Positions 44,201 through 56,200 of a stretch of 64,000 nucleotides of DNA are shown piece after piece. Source of the DNA: Cylicocyclus nassatus (lineage: Eukaryota > Nematoda > Chromadorea > Rhabditida > Strongylidae); contig CATQJL010000223.1 of NCBI GenBank assembly GCA_958299035.1, positions 76,897,600-76,961,599 of the forward strand, in the 5' to 3' direction. The notes below the pieces were generated by a model. The model was not told the DNA's origin. It saw only the letters and a program-made list of their open reading frames with translations, and did not search any database. Every line of letters begins with the position of its first letter. Within the stretch, counting starts at the first letter, position 1. The translations under genes were made by a program, and so were the position numbers.

Positions 44201-46075
44201 TAGTTGAAAAAATGGGGCCATTCAAGTGTTTCTTGAGCCGTTCAAAGTACTATGATCATATTCATCTGATAATGTTCGATTTATATGAAAAAAGGTTGAT
44301 CACTGACGAGCGCCACGCTTCGTGAAAATTCGATACCCTACTGTAAATGGGAATTGTGACTGATTTTGAAACAAAAGAATGCTGCTTATTTCTATGTTGA
44401 TACAAGGCAAAATGGTTCATATATCATACTAGCTGGTAGCCCCGGTCTCACCCGAAGCTCCAAATTAGTTTAGCTAACAGAAGTGTGAACTTACTCCTTT
44501 AAACTCCTTCAAACATGCGCAGAAAGCGCTCTGAGACGAATTACCGCATTTTCCTGACTTTGAGGTTGAAATGGACTCTACTGTTCTTGCTCAAATGATT
44601 ATGGAAAATCGATCGTGAAGCATGAAAAGTTTCAATTTTTTTTAGATTTAAGTAAACAAATCAGACAGGGCCCAGTGAATCGCCGCGAAAAGTAGCCCTA
44701 AATCGCTGCCGGAGTCCAAAACGTTCGTGTTCGAAATTTCAGCTCAATCGGTTCAACGGCTGGCATTTTTATAACGAACGAACAACTAACGAACATCCTC
44801 ACAGACATTGAAAGTGTTTGTTTAAGATTACAAATAATCGCACACTAAAATAAGCTCTCTTTTTCGAGGCGTTTCATTCCACAATAAACAATTGAAAGAC
44901 TCTTGTTAAACGAGAATTATTTGAAAAAACACTTAATGACTCTATTTCCATTATGTTGCAGTATACCGAAAAGGATGATGACGAGGCTATTCAGGATTTG
45001 CTGCAACTTTCGATATCAAGCACAGATAGTATTGATAGGATTGCCAGACCTCTCTAGGCGGTGTAATCAAAAATACTACTTATCCCTCGGTGTTCTCCTA
45101 TTTGAAGTATGCAATTTTTTTCAAAATCCAGAATCCCAAGCTGTTTTTTTGCAAATTTTTTACCCTTCAAGAATATCCCGACAAAATTGACGCAATACGA
45201 AACACCCCTTTCAGTTCTTCCGTCAAAACTATCCTATCTCCATCACTTCACATCCTATGACTTCCATGAATGCTGAAAAATGACCTGAAAGAAGGTAGGA
45301 CGATAAAAAATGACGCTAGCGACAAAAATTGGTACGCCGTTGAGAAATTTATGCCTCAAATGCATTTCCAAGCTTTGAATGAGATCAAAATCAAGCAAGC
45401 ATTTTTATGCTTTGCTCCACAGTAGACACATTCAACCGTTGTAGACATCAGTATCGACCGCAGTGGACAACATTCCACTTTATTTAAAAGTAGACTGTGG
45501 TGATTAACATAAAAATATGATAATAAACTAGTACCTTGGTAAAAGCTGTTATGAGAACTGTCATGCCTCAAACATGGATGACATTTTCAGTGGCGCACTA
45601 CTTATTGTGCGATGCACTTACGAACATTCAGATGTATTTGAACGTTGAGTCCTTTTCCATTATAGTTTAAAATACGCTTGTGAATGAAAAGCAGTAAACT
45701 GTATCGACGCAATCGTTCTCACATCGCAATCAGTGCATCAAACACTCAGTATCACTTGACTGAATATTGTGAAAATTGATAAAGGGACGATTTTCAACAA
45801 CTGTTGACCACTTTGTCCTTTTTTGCCTCACAGGGGATTTATCATAACATGTTTTTAAGGGCTCCCATTGCCATAACGTGCCCGCCGCGCTCGAATTTTG
45901 TGCCACACAAAACTCCGGTGCTAAAATGGCACGCAGGATGGGCGGGGGGAGTGAGAGCAGATACATCACTCGATGCCATACGACATCGCAAAATGAGTGC
46001 TGGACCATGTTTACTACCGTCGGCCCGATCGTGTCTCGTTCCCGTCTTTTCCTCAGACATTCGTGGTTAGCTCGC
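41290..46075 (+). repeat. 4 kb repeat unit, tandem copies 2 and 3 (3 partial)
   Basis: 41295 (GACCTGCAAGAAG) and 45283 (GACCTGAAAGAAGG) begin the same unit, a period of about 3.99 kb. The second unit is cut off near 46075. The same unit, rotated, forms 10229-14623. No coding region is conserved among copies. It contains the foldback MITE at 43422-43868 and lacks the insertion seen at 10694 in copy 1. Confidence 0.82.
43422..43868. mobile_element. Foldback MITE, TTA-flanked
   Basis: 447 bp, ends CTAGGGAATGGTCAG and the complement of CAAGGGTATAGTCAG, flanked by TTA on both sides (43419-43421, 43869-43871). It is the orthologous insertion to 12432-12876 and better preserved at the left edge. 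Confidence 0.75.
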
Positions 46076-46449
46076 GCAGTAGATCCACCCACAAAACGGG
46101 AGATTGCGAAAAAATGGGAGCTGCGGCAAACCCGCTTTTGTCGCTACTTTTGGGTCAATCGCAATGCTAGAAACAAAGCAGTAGAAACTCATGACACCCG
46201 TCGCGACTTCCGCTTTACTCGCGATCTCATATATATGCAGCCAAACCAAACGCAGGAAATCGCGAGATTTAAAATGCGCTCATTTTTTAACGTTTTTCCC
46301 TCTTCAAACCACATTTAACTGCTTTCTTCTCATTTTCTTCTTAATGTGCCTTTACTGTGATGTTTGTTTCAAATCGTATCTTGTCTTTCGAGCTTTTCTA
46401 TAGACTCTCAAAGTTAAGTGCTTTCATAATGTACCGTTGACTTTTTTAG
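46076..46449. other. Intron-like or intergenic sequence
   Basis: Follows the broken third copy of the 4 kb unit. A plus-strand frame continues to 46318 without recognisable motif. The T-rich stretch just before 46450 looks like an acceptor tract. Confidence 0.35.
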
Positions 46450-46648
46450 CACGACGCACAAGGACTGAGCCAGGCCACCGCTTCGCCGGATTTAGTGAGT
46501 CAAGGATCACTGCGCAAAGAATCTCACCCCACCTTTGAACGACAAGCAAGCGTTCCCGTTGCAATAGCGTGAGTTCGTACTTCTTATGCATCTGGTTTCC
46601 AGGCGAAAGGAGCAGCAGTTTGATGAGCCTATCGGCAATCCATTCTGA
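46450..46648 (+). CDS. Probable last two exons of an unidentified host gene
   Basis: After a strong acceptor (GACTTTTTTAG) a 119 nt exon (46450-46568) is open in one frame and reads HDAQGLSQATASPDLVSQGS and later FERQASVPVAIA. It ends at GTGAGT. A 34 nt intron ends TTTCCAG, and the second exon (46603-46648) joins in phase, giving RKEQQFDEPIGNPF and TGA. Polar, basic, serine-rich composition fits a cytoplasmic C-terminal tail. Codon use is less AT-rich than the flanks. No upstream exon could be linked, perhaps because the repeat units at 41-46 kb lie in the preceding intron. The family is not recognised. The intron is at the short end for nematodes. Confidence 0.5.
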
Positions 46649-48252
46649 ATTAGAACGAACTCAGAAACTTTTTGGTTTTTTTCTTACAATTTTCATCTTT
46701 CCCATCTTTTATCATGCATCTTTCTCTCCAAAAACATTCAGTCCTCGTAATTTCTAGCTAATATTCTTTCATTCTAGATAGCAAGTAATGCAACAAGCAC
46801 TCCTTGCTGCTCGCTTCTTCTTCATCCTGCGAACTTTTCTTGTTTTTTAGACGACGAATCGAGTTTTATCTGCAATTAACGCAATCATTCTGGTGATAAT
46901 AAGAAAGTTTGTGTATATCTAGCAAGAAAGTCGAGGGAAACTTTTTCGAGTTTTGTTTAGCTTCAAAAATGAGTGTGATTTTTGTTCTTTTGTGTCATAG
47001 CATTGAAGGAATTCGTAGTTTTGCTGTTACTTGCATTTTCTATAATTTCATACTTTTGCCAAGAAGGTGTCAGGAAAAAGGTGCACTGGTTACATTTTCA
47101 CAGTATCTTGCTGCAAGCACTGCTGACACCTAAAATTGCCATAACTTGAAACCTTTTGCTGATCCAAAAGGTTTCTAGGTATGGCTAACGGGATGCCATT
47201 GCTTATCAATGATATATACTGGAGGCAACTCCCACAAAAGTGGTGCTTATCTGTACAGTTTGGACGTTGTACTCTTCCCAATACATATATATCAGGACGA
47301 TCCTAAGTTTGTGTCGTTTTCCATACCCATGCTCAAATCACTCAAAATAAAGGTAGGCGAGCTCCAAGAGTTATTCGGTCCAAAATTTCTTCTTCTTCTT
47401 AACAATAACGTTTTTGTCCGATTCCTTCAATAATCGCTCGAACAATTGTCGAAATCTCTAACTCAAGATTTACCCTTACTTTAACTGTTTTTGAAAATCC
47501 CATTTATATTTCTTTAAGAGCTTTGATCACAATTGGACAGAGCAAAAGAAATGCAAGGCAATGCATTTTTTGGAAAATGATTTTTTGATGCTACCAAACT
47601 CCATGTTTGCTCATCCCAAGCTTCATAGAACATTGAAAAGCGAGCCACTAGGGTATCATTCAAAGCAGTTTTTTCTCTTCTTTGGTAAGTGTTTTTACTC
47701 CCTGATTTGCAAGGGCTTCGAGGATAAACCACTGTAATTCTAGTTTGTAAGCGCACTCCAGGCTTAACCGAAAAGTTCGAAATTCATATTTCGAAGTGAG
47801 AAACGTTCATCATCTGCTTGGTGTTCGATCATAAATGGCTTTTGCAAGTTTCAAACTCCGAAAGTTTATCTTGGTTTGGAGCGTTTGTGTAGTTGACTAC
47901 TTCGCAGAAAATGAAGACTTTTGAAAAATTTTTTTTTTTAGAAACTTACAAGTCAGTCGAAGAAGGTCAAAATTTCGTTGTCTTGCACTATCTCTACACT
48001 GCCGTGGTCAAAGCTCCTCTAAAAGTTAGAAAGGTTTGAAGAAAATAACTAAAGTGAAAGTAGGTAGGTATCATGGGTTGGAGCTTCTTTCAAGCAACCA
48101 TCAAAAGAATCGGAGCAGAAACACCACCGCTAACAAGATAAAGAAAATTTGCATCGAACATTGTTCAGAGCGATTGTCTATCTTTATTTGAAAAACGGTT
48201 CTAGGATGGATCTTGAAAACGTTTCCAACTTTTGGACTAGACTAATCTATTA
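46649..48252. other. No gene; dispersed repeat at 47470-48010
   Basis: The block at about 47510-48010 (GGACAGAGCAAAAGAAATGC, TTTTTTGATGCTACCAAA, GAAGACTTTTGAAAAATT) is a diverged relative of the interior of the MITE at 62623-63633. No coding sequence supported. Confidence 0.45.
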
Positions 48253-49202
48253 GGATGTCCGAAAATTAATGTCCGTTTTGAATTTCAACCGCAATAAGTC
48301 ATACACTTCTCATTTCTAGATTATACGCAAAGTACCATTCGATAGAGCGAAGCAAGCTCTACAAGATAGCGATCTTGCTTTAGCGACAGCTCTGATCCAT
48401 CTCGAGTTTCAAGCCAAAAACTAAAAAGATCCAACCCCCCCCCCCCGAAAAATCGAGGAAAGTCGTAACTCTGTTCATAAAAATTCTACAAAAATTCTAA
48501 TTTGTCCACGTAAAAACTGTCTACATAAGACATCCATATACGCCATTGCCGTATTTTTCCCTCCGTTAGAAATCAAGAAAATGGAAATTCTCGTGCATTT
48601 GCCAAAGTGATGCTGTGCTGTCCCCACATAGGTAATTGTATACTACAAACCTGTAGAAGTACAAATGTAAATTTTCAGCTCTGTGCAAGCTTTAGTTCTC
48701 GAGAAATATCGAATACAGCTTTCCCAAGTCAGGGTGTCCAAACTGAAGTTCAGATTTCTCGAGAATTATAGCTTATAGAAAGCTGAAAATTGACATTTGT
48801 ACTTCAACAGGTTTGTAGTATACAACTACCTATGTGGGGACAGCACAGCATCACTTTGGCAATTGCACGAAGGTTTCCGCTTTTTTGATTTCTAACAGAG
48901 GAAAAAATACGGCAATGGCGTATATAGATGTTTTATGTAGACAGTGTTTACGTGGGCAAGTTAGAATTTTTGTAGGATTTTCATGAACAAAGTTATAATT
49001 TTTCTCGATTTTTCGGGCAATTGAATCTTTTTAGTTTTTGGCTTGAAACTCGAAATGGATCAGAGCTGTCGCGAAAGCAAGAATGCCATCTTGTAGAGCA
49101 TGCTTTGCTCTATCGGATGGTACCTTGAAACATACTTAAAATTGAGAAGTTTATGACTTATTGCGGTTGAAATTCAGAACGGACATTGATTTCCGGACAA
49201 CC
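48253..49202. mobile_element. Near-palindromic mariner-like MITE, 950 bp
   Basis: Ends GGATGTCCGAAAATTAATGT and complement of GGTTGTCCGGAAATCAATGT, flanked by TA (48251-48252, 49203-49204). The two halves (about 470 bp each) pair almost throughout, around a centre near 48730. A transcript would fold into one long hairpin. No transposase. Confidence 0.82.
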
Positions 49203-49496
49203 TAATACAGTAACCGCCAAAAAGTTGCAGACAAGCCGCCCTCTTTTTTTTCGTCGCTCATTTTCAAACGCAACAAGGATGAAAAAATGATCAGATTGCA
49301 TGAGAGAGAACTACAACTCACATATTACGCTTTCTGGAAAACATGGATTCTAAAAAAGTTAGAAATATTTTACCAGGAAAAGTCTAAAAGTGGCCGCGTC
49401 ACGCTGCAAACAGCAATTCTTCAAACGCAAATATTTCCTTTTGGGTTCCTTTTTTGAGCGGAAACCAAGTAATCCGAACAAATAAGGCAGATGAGC

Positions 49497-49560
49497 TCCG
49501 CGTTACTCTGAGTTTGGTGCTCGTTTTAAACGCCTGCGAATGTTAAGTCTGAGTCTGGTC
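49497..49560 (-). repeat. End block matching 17780-17850, inverted
   Basis: GCGTTACTCTGAGTTTGGTG matches the complement of 17820-17845 (GCGTTAACTCTGAGTTTGGT). It stands at the same distance order from the satellite as in the first locus. Confidence 0.55.
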
Positions 49561-49649
49561 AGAGAAAAAGAAATAGTGTGCAAAGGAAGAAGTGCAGCTA
49601 AAAAAATCCTCCGGGGTACAAATTGCTCGTATTTTCAGCGAACACAATG

Positions 49650-50480
49650 GGAGTATCATGGTGTTGAATACGAAACTTTTTAATTTTGTGAAATTTTGGC
49701 CCTGGGGGTCATTATTCGATGTGCTAATCACAAATGTGATGCTCTCTTTCGTACGGTAGGGATACCGTAGTTGTACAAGTTAACGCAGTCAACTGAAACT
49801 TGAAGCGCTCAGCTTTTTTCACATGCTCAATCCGAATATGATATTATTTTTCGCTACAAGGTCACAGAGAGAGATTACGGTAGGCTCACTATAGGCAAGA
49901 AATATTACGGAATCAATTGAAACTTGGTTAGACGGAGTTATTCGGTGCGCTAATTGCGAATATGCCGCTCATCTTTCACCAAGGAGAATAGAGCGGGGTT
50001 ATGGTAGGATTATGGTAATCAAGTCAAAGTCACTCAGTAGATTCAAAAACAGTGGCGTTATACGTGTTAAACACACATATTACCCATTTTTCACGGCAGC
50101 GTTGTATAGCGAAGTTAAGGTAGGGATACGGTTGACTAGCCAAAATCACAGAATTCAATAAAACTGGCTTGGTGGGCTGATTTTGCGCGTTGATTACGAA
50201 CATCAAAACCAAATAGAAAAACCTTTTCCTAGGAGGCTGCTCTGGATATACGCTAGATGTATTAAAATATCGATCTTGCTTCGAATTTTGTTTAGGAGTT
50301 ATTTAGCGTGTTGCATGCGAATATACCATTCCATTTCGCTCCAGCAACATGCGATGGGGTGCAGTAGATGTGTGGTAGACTAGAATGGCTGAATTGCTGA
50401 AAACTGGTCACTGTGTGGTTCATCTGGCAGTGCAATCATTAATATGCTTATGCAAGTTACGGTGGGCATATACGGAAGAA
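49650..50480 (-). repeat. Tandem satellite, inverted copy of 16290-17170
   Basis: TACGGTAGGGATACCG-type words recur at about 49753, 49876, 49998, 50116, 50247, 50352 and 50458 (105-130 bp apart). The leading segment, with GAGTATCATGGTG and TTTGGCCCTGGGGGTCAT, matches the complement of 17140-17230. More diverged than the first array. Confidence 0.7.
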
Positions 50481-50956
50481 GGGCAAAAAGCTTATGGTGA
50501 GCTAAACTTCCTTAGCAGAAAAGCAGCAGATAGCATTTTTTAATTTTTTCTGTATTTTTCAATGTCCTTTTGACAGGAATAATCTCAGAAAATTAGTAGG
50601 AATTGTTTTATTATTTAGAGGTCATTCAAAAATTCGAATAGCACTAGATTCGAATGCTCTTGTTTTTGATTAGTTTGAAAGTCATTTTACCAAAATTCTG
50701 GTAGGATATTTTGAAAGTACTAAATATAAGTTTTGCTGGCAAAAAAGGGGGCATGGGTACCATCTCCATGAAACACACTAATTCAGTTCTGTTGATTACA
50801 ATCTTAGAGCAGTCACAAACAGGCTTTCATCACACTTCCAATAATCTAGTCCGAATGCTTAGACCCAAACTATATGATGAATTATCGTGGTATTAGAGTA
50901 TGAGTAACTGTGTATTTTTGTCTTTTCAAGAAACGCCTAGAGCGTATGTAATAAAT

Positions 50957-53900
50957 CACCTGTATCACCTGTATCCCCGTTGATCATCGTGTTGCACGAG
51001 CGGGTACCAGTGATGCCTCCATTCGTCCCTGTCTCGGGCGATTGTTGACCAATGTTTACGTATCGCACCAGGAACACGTGGAACGCTCTGAAGGACTTCA
51101 TTAGAGAACTTCGTGAACAAATCTGACCATCGCGTCGGCGGTCTCCCTCGCTCGCGTTTGACGTCCAGTGGTATCCAATCTTTACAGCTCTCGTCCACCG
51201 GTTGTCGTCGAAACGCATTACGTGCCCGGCCCATCTTATCTTGTTCTGCTTGGCGTACGCGGCAGCGTCCCTGATCTTCGATCGTTGACGTAGGGTAGAA
51301 CTTCGTAATCCTTGCCTCACTTGCGTGAGTCGATTCACTCCTAGCATCACTCTCTCAACAGCTTGTTCGATGACGCTAACCGCGTGTTCATCCTGCTTTC
51401 TCATTGTCCATGTTTCTGAAGCGTACGTCAAAGCATGAAGAACCGTCGAGTTGAAAAGGTGGGCGCGGAGCCGGATGTTCTTGGTCTTCTTCACTACGTC
51501 CTCAATTGTCTTATATGCTCCCCATGCTGCACGTTTCCTCCTGCTTAGTTCCGGAGCTAGATCGTTCATCATATTGAGTTCACGACCTAGGTAGGTGTAG
51601 CTTGAGCATTCGGTGATGTTCGTCCCGTTGAGCATGAAAGGAGCATCAGGCACTCTTCCGTTCCTCATGAACATCGCCTTCGTTAGATTCAGCCGTAGAC
51701 CGATCTTTCCACACACTTCGTCAAACTGGGCCAGCATTTGTTCCGCCTGCGTGATGCTTGGTGTTATCAATACGATGTCATCAGCAAAGCGAAGGTGGTG
51801 TAGCTGCCGGTCGTCGACTTTCACTCCCATGTTGTCCCATTCCAACTTACGCATGACGTTCTCCAGAGCGGCACTGAATAGTTTCGGCGATATAGTATCG
51901 CCTTGTCGCACGCCTCTCTTCACGTCAATGATGATGTCCTTGTAGAATGGTGTTATGGTGGTTGTGAAGTCGTTATACAGCTCACGAATTATCTTGATGT
52001 AATGAGTCGGAATACCTTGATTGCTCAAGGCATCGATGACGGCTTCAGTCTCAACCGAGTCAAAGGCCTTCTTCAAGTCGATGAAGGTGAGACAGAGCGG
52101 CATCTTATACTCTCGTGACACTTCAATGAGCCTTGACACCGTGTGTATGTGGTCGATCGTGCTGAATCCTCTTCGAAACCCAGCTTGCTCGCATGGTTGT
52201 CCTTCGTCCAACTCTCTTCCGATCCTGTTGAGAATGACTCGCGTAAAGAGTTTGTAGACTACAGACAACAAGCAGATAGGGCGATAATTGCCGATGTCGC
52301 AGGGATCTCCCTTCTTGTACAGCAACACGGTTTTGCTGGTCTTCCACTGCCTTGGAACCTTGCCTTCCGTCAGGTAACGCGTGAAGAGCCTTGCCAAAGT
52401 CTTGATGAGAACTGGCGAAAGATTCTTCAGATGTTCTGGCTTAATCCTGTCGGGACCGGGTGCTGTACGGTTTTTCATCGAAATGATAGCATGACGAATC
52501 TCGGAAGGAAGAACAGACGGTGCGACATACTCGTCTTTCTTGAGATGGCATGGTGGAAGGTGGACGTGGCTCGCAAAAAGATCCGAGTAGAAGTCGTGGA
52601 TGACCTTCTCCATTGATCTTCGGGAAGCAGTTATGGTTTCGTCAGGACGACGAAGTGCGGTCATCTTTGTCTTGAAGTTGACGAAGCTTCGGCGGGCGTT
52701 GCGTATACTTCTTCCAGCCTCCGCGGCGTCAACCATCACTGCTACTCTTCTCTCCTTAAGGTCTTCTTTTATCGCTTCTCTGCATCGCTTCGCAAGCTCG
52801 GACGTCAGTCGGTAGTTGCCTGTGGCTCGTGCGCGTCCACGTTGGCGTATCAGCTCCAAAGTCCCTGTGGTGAGACGCCTTCTCGTACTTCTTAGACTCT
52901 GAGCTTCCTTGGCACAACCGTGGAGATGTTGTACGAACCGTTCGTATTCTTCGTCGATGTTGTCCATCACGGTATCTCGCCATGAGCCGGATATCGAAGA
53001 AAACAGATCCCAGTTGGTGGTATTCATGGGACGATGTTTCCTGAATTTGACGGCTCTCTCTCCATTCCGCGGAAAGTAGAATTTGGCGCGCAGGAGACGA
53101 TGGTCTGATCCCGTGTAGAACTTCGGAACAACAGCGACGTCCGTCAGGCAGTACCTTCTGTTGACGATGATGTGGTCAATCTCGTTATGGTACTCTCCAC
53201 CGGGCGATTCCCAGGTCCAGCGTAGGGAAGAGGGCTTTTGGAACTGTGAGTTTCCATGGATAGTCCTCGTCGTTATGATAAACTCGGACAGTCTCTCCCC
53301 TTGTTCGTTCCACTGCAAACCATGGGTTCCGATGTGAAGTTCCTCAGTCGACCTTCTAGTTCCGATCTTCGCGTTGAAATCACCGACGATGATCTTGTAG
53401 AAGGTATGATCTTCTCTGTAGAACTTCTCCAAGTCCATATAAAATTCCTCGAGTTCGTCCTCGTCGTAGCTGGATGTTGGGGCGTACGCAATGAAGACGG
53501 TCAAGGCAGGGATTGATCCACATCTTGATATTCGCAAACGTCCGATTCGAGTTGTAAGTTGTTCGAACGAATCGAAGTTCATGGCCAAACTCGTGTTGAC
53601 AAGGACTCCCACTCCACCTACTCCTCGACTGTCGCATGTTCCTAGAAACAGTTCTTCTCCAGTCTCAAATGTGGCGGTCAGCGGGTGGCGCCTCCTTGTC
53701 TCGGTCAGTCCGATGACGTCGTACTTAATCTTCCTTGCTTGCATCATGAGTTCGATAGATGCGTCCGATGCCAGCGTCCTCGCGTTGTAAGTACAGATCG
53801 TCATCATAGTCCGTCTCGTTTTCGGCAGCCTAGATCGCCTTTCAAACCTTGTCCCCACTGGCGCTGCCTTACCAGTGGCTCTTCCAAGATTAAAGGAGCT

Positions 53901-54225
53901 TTCCATATTATCACTGTGTCGAACAAGAATTTACTCGCAGGGATAGCTTGTTGGGCTCAAAACCCCCGCGAGGGACGATCGGAGCTTATTTGTTGGAGGC
54001 GACTCCGAACTCGCCTCCCCACACACCTACCCGGGAAATTAGGGCGCAAGCTTTTAGTGGAGGCAGGGAGTCCGTCCCCCGGCTCCGCTTGCTTATCAGA
54101 GCAGGCGCGGGGTCGCTTTTGGTCGGCGATTATCCCCCTATCCGCCACCTGGGGACGCCCCACGTAGCCTCGCGACTAACCGGCTGTGATCCCTCTATGA
54201 GGGAGATCCCTCTATGAGAGAGATC
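50957..54225 (-). mobile_element. RTE-clade LINE, essentially full length, 11 bp target duplication
   Basis: 3.27 kb insertion on the minus strand flanked by identical ATGTAATAAAT (50946-50956 and 54226-54236). The 3' end carries a short tandem repeat (GATACAGGT), as typical of RTE elements, and the 5' region (53907-54225) is GC-rich. Length, single long frame and tail fit the RTE clade. The intact duplication and near-intact frame suggest a recent insertion. Confidence 0.9.
50965..53906 (-). CDS. RTE-type endonuclease/reverse transcriptase, one C-terminal frameshift
   Basis: About 980 residues from ATG at 53906. The N-terminal apurinic-like endonuclease (about 35-275) shows YNART, LTETR, VGDFN, EIDHI and GSDHR. 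The reverse transcriptase (about 480-760) shows RPICLL, AGFRRG, FIDLKKAFDS, RQGDTISP, RFADDIVLI and a LNLTKAMFM motif; a WAGHVMR tail follows. These act together in target-primed reverse transcription. The first frame is open from 53906 to 50937, but after the TRAV motif (near 51185) it becomes meaningless, while the family's C-terminus (GRPPTRWSD ... RDEWRHHWYP) continues in a second frame to a stop at 50965. A one-base change there makes this copy probably inactive or nearly active. Members are usually about 1000 residues. Confidence 0.9.
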
Positions 54226-54230
54226 ATGTA

Positions 54231-54256
54231 ATAAATAAATAAATAAATAAATAAAT
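54231..54256 (+). repeat. (AAAT)n microsatellite
   Basis: Pure AAAT repeat beginning inside the target duplication of the RTE insertion. Confidence 0.9.
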
Positions 54257-54545
54257 ATAAGCCATTCGAAATTTGAAACTTAGGTATTAGTAGAGACTTT
54301 CGAATCCTATCAAGTATATTGGCATATAACAATAAGGGAAGAGGGAAGAGGTCGGGCTGTTGATTACGTATATCCATGTTTCATCCTGCTACCACTTCAA
54401 GAATTTGTAGTATACTGTATACTTTATGGGTTAGGCACCTCATGGAAAAGCCTAACGCTTCTTGAGGTGTTTTGACGTGTGAGATCCTGAATTCAAAAAG
54501 TCTGACTGATTGACTCATGGCGGAAACTTCACAAATAACAGGTTC

Positions 54546-54611
54546 GCGCCCTAGTAATCTAGTGGTCGGCTTTGTTCGCCGAGCAACTGAAGTTCAAGTT
54601 CCGGCTCCGTC
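54546..54611 (+). repeat. tRNA-derived SINE head, second copy
   Basis: GCGCCCTAGTAATCTAGTGG (A-box-like) and AAGTTCAAGTTCCGG (B-box-like), followed by GAGTTTTGCGATGATGCG as in the minus-strand copy at 14784-14857. It lacks a clean cloverleaf, so a functional tRNA is unlikely. GC-rich sequence follows to about 54870. Confidence 0.55.
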
Positions 54612-54879
54612 GCAGAGTTTTGCGATGATGCGTATGACGGCTTCTTAAAGTCAGTGTCCCGGCAGATTCGCGCCCTGGGGATATTGCTATGATGAGGTTC
54701 TTGGTCATCCCACTGATCTCCAGGCGCAGTCCGGCTGGTTGATGTTCCCCCTGGGCCGAGAAAATAGCCCTTGAACCGGTGCGCGCAACCCTAATCGGCG
54801 CGCGCTCGGACAACTTTGCTCACCGTTCGGCGAGGGACCCTATAACGGTTCTCCGCCATTGTGCATGCTATTCAAAGCA

Positions 54880-55089
54880 AAAATTACAGGCAGCAGCTGG
54901 TCTTCATACCAGGGCCTCCCAACTTTCCATTAAAATTCTCGTCCGAAATGCCTTTTGGGAATTGGGTAAACACCCCAAGAAGGTCTTTTCACCCATTTCA
55001 AAGCTTGAATTCGGGGTCTACGGGTCGAAAAAGCCCAAAACATGCAAAAAGATGGAAATGCTAAATCTGGCGGGACACTGCCTTTAAGT
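54880..55089. other. No gene seen
   Basis: Non-coding link between the GC-rich SINE region and the palindromic block; open frames on both strands show no motif. Confidence 0.3.
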
Positions 55090-55150
55090 GGCAGTACGAA
55101 ACTCGCAGTTTCAAAACGAAAAAACGCGCAGCTATAAACTCGGCGTTTCA
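55090..55150 (+). repeat. AACTC-GAGTT palindromic block downstream of SINE
   Basis: ACGAAACTCGCAGTTTC, then AACGCGCAGCTATAAACTCG. The complement of 14645-14720 contains AACGCGCAGCTCTAAACTCG, in the same order relative to the tRNA-like head. The two loci are therefore probably one element family with a tRNA-like 5' part and a palindromic 3' part. Confidence 0.55.
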
Positions 55151-55399
55151 AGATTACTACCTGCCCAGATCTTCGCAAACTCACCCACTTTTTTGCAACC
55201 TAACCCTCCATAAGAAATCTTCTCAGCTCCTGACGCCTTTTCACTTGGCGAACACAATCGAATACATAGTATTCGACTGTGCATGCTTGGTTTTGACAAG
55301 GATACCATGGGGGCACTTGTCCAGGGTTCTCACAAAATAGCTCCAAAAAAGAATTCAGGTTTATAAGTGGTTTCAGGAAATAATTAGTTTGCCTAGAGT

Positions 55400-56200
55400 C
55401 CATTCACAGAAGTACCTAGTGAAAGTGTGCCTAGTAGTTTTCTGGACACTTACGAGTTTTCAACATAAAAGTCATAAATTTTGTACATGAATAGCTGGTA
55501 CAAGGAAATAGTGACCATCGAAGCCGTCTCGTCCTCTGCTTTCAGAAAATATTCACTTTGCTTGGGGTCCGTTAGAAAAAGTGCCGGGTGAAGGGTGGGT
55601 AAGACTTTTATAATGGGAGTGCTCAAGTACAGGATTTTTTACCATAGTAAAAAGTCTTCTACTTGAGAACTCCCATTATAAAAGTCTCACCTACCCCTCA
55701 CCCGGCATTTTTTCAACGGACCAGGTACAGTATACATTTTCTGAAAGCGGACGACGAGTCGGTTTCAATGATACCATCTCGGCATGCAAGATATTCACTA
55801 CAGAAGCTAGGGATTTTTTATTTTAAAAAGTCGGAAATTCCCAAAAATCTCTAGGCACACCCTTCACACAGGCACTTTTTTGAACGGATCTCAGACATGC
55901 CAAATATGTTTTATAAGCGAAAGACGATGCGGTTCCGACGGTAACTATTTCCTTGTACAGAATGTTCATCTACAAAAGATACGGATTTTTTTATTCTAAA
56001 AACTCGTAAATATCCAGCACTACCCACACCTTTCACGAGGCACTTTTTTCAACAGACTCCAGGCAAACTATATATTTCTGAAAGCGGAGGACAAGATGGT
56101 TTAAAAAACATTTCCTTGCTGACGTTGCTGTTCATCTACAGAAATTACAAATTTTTCTTTTAGAATCGCAAATGCCTAAAAAATGTAGTCTTTCCAAAAC
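55400..56200. repeat. Tandem and inverted array, about 170 bp unit
   Basis: Units sharing GGCACTTTTTTCAACGGA, TTTCTGAAAGCGGA, TTTCCTTG and GTTCATCTACAGAA recur at about 55710, 55875 and 56040 in plus orientation. A complementary unit lies at about 55410-55620. The junction of opposite units forms a long hairpin (about 55572-55640 with 55660-55727, CTCCCATTATAAAAGTCT arms). Confidence 0.65.

Noticed and set aside
45878..46318. 146-codon plus frame at the end of the third repeat unit
   Set aside because: Begins inside non-coding repeat sequence whose other copies are closed; no motif recognised.
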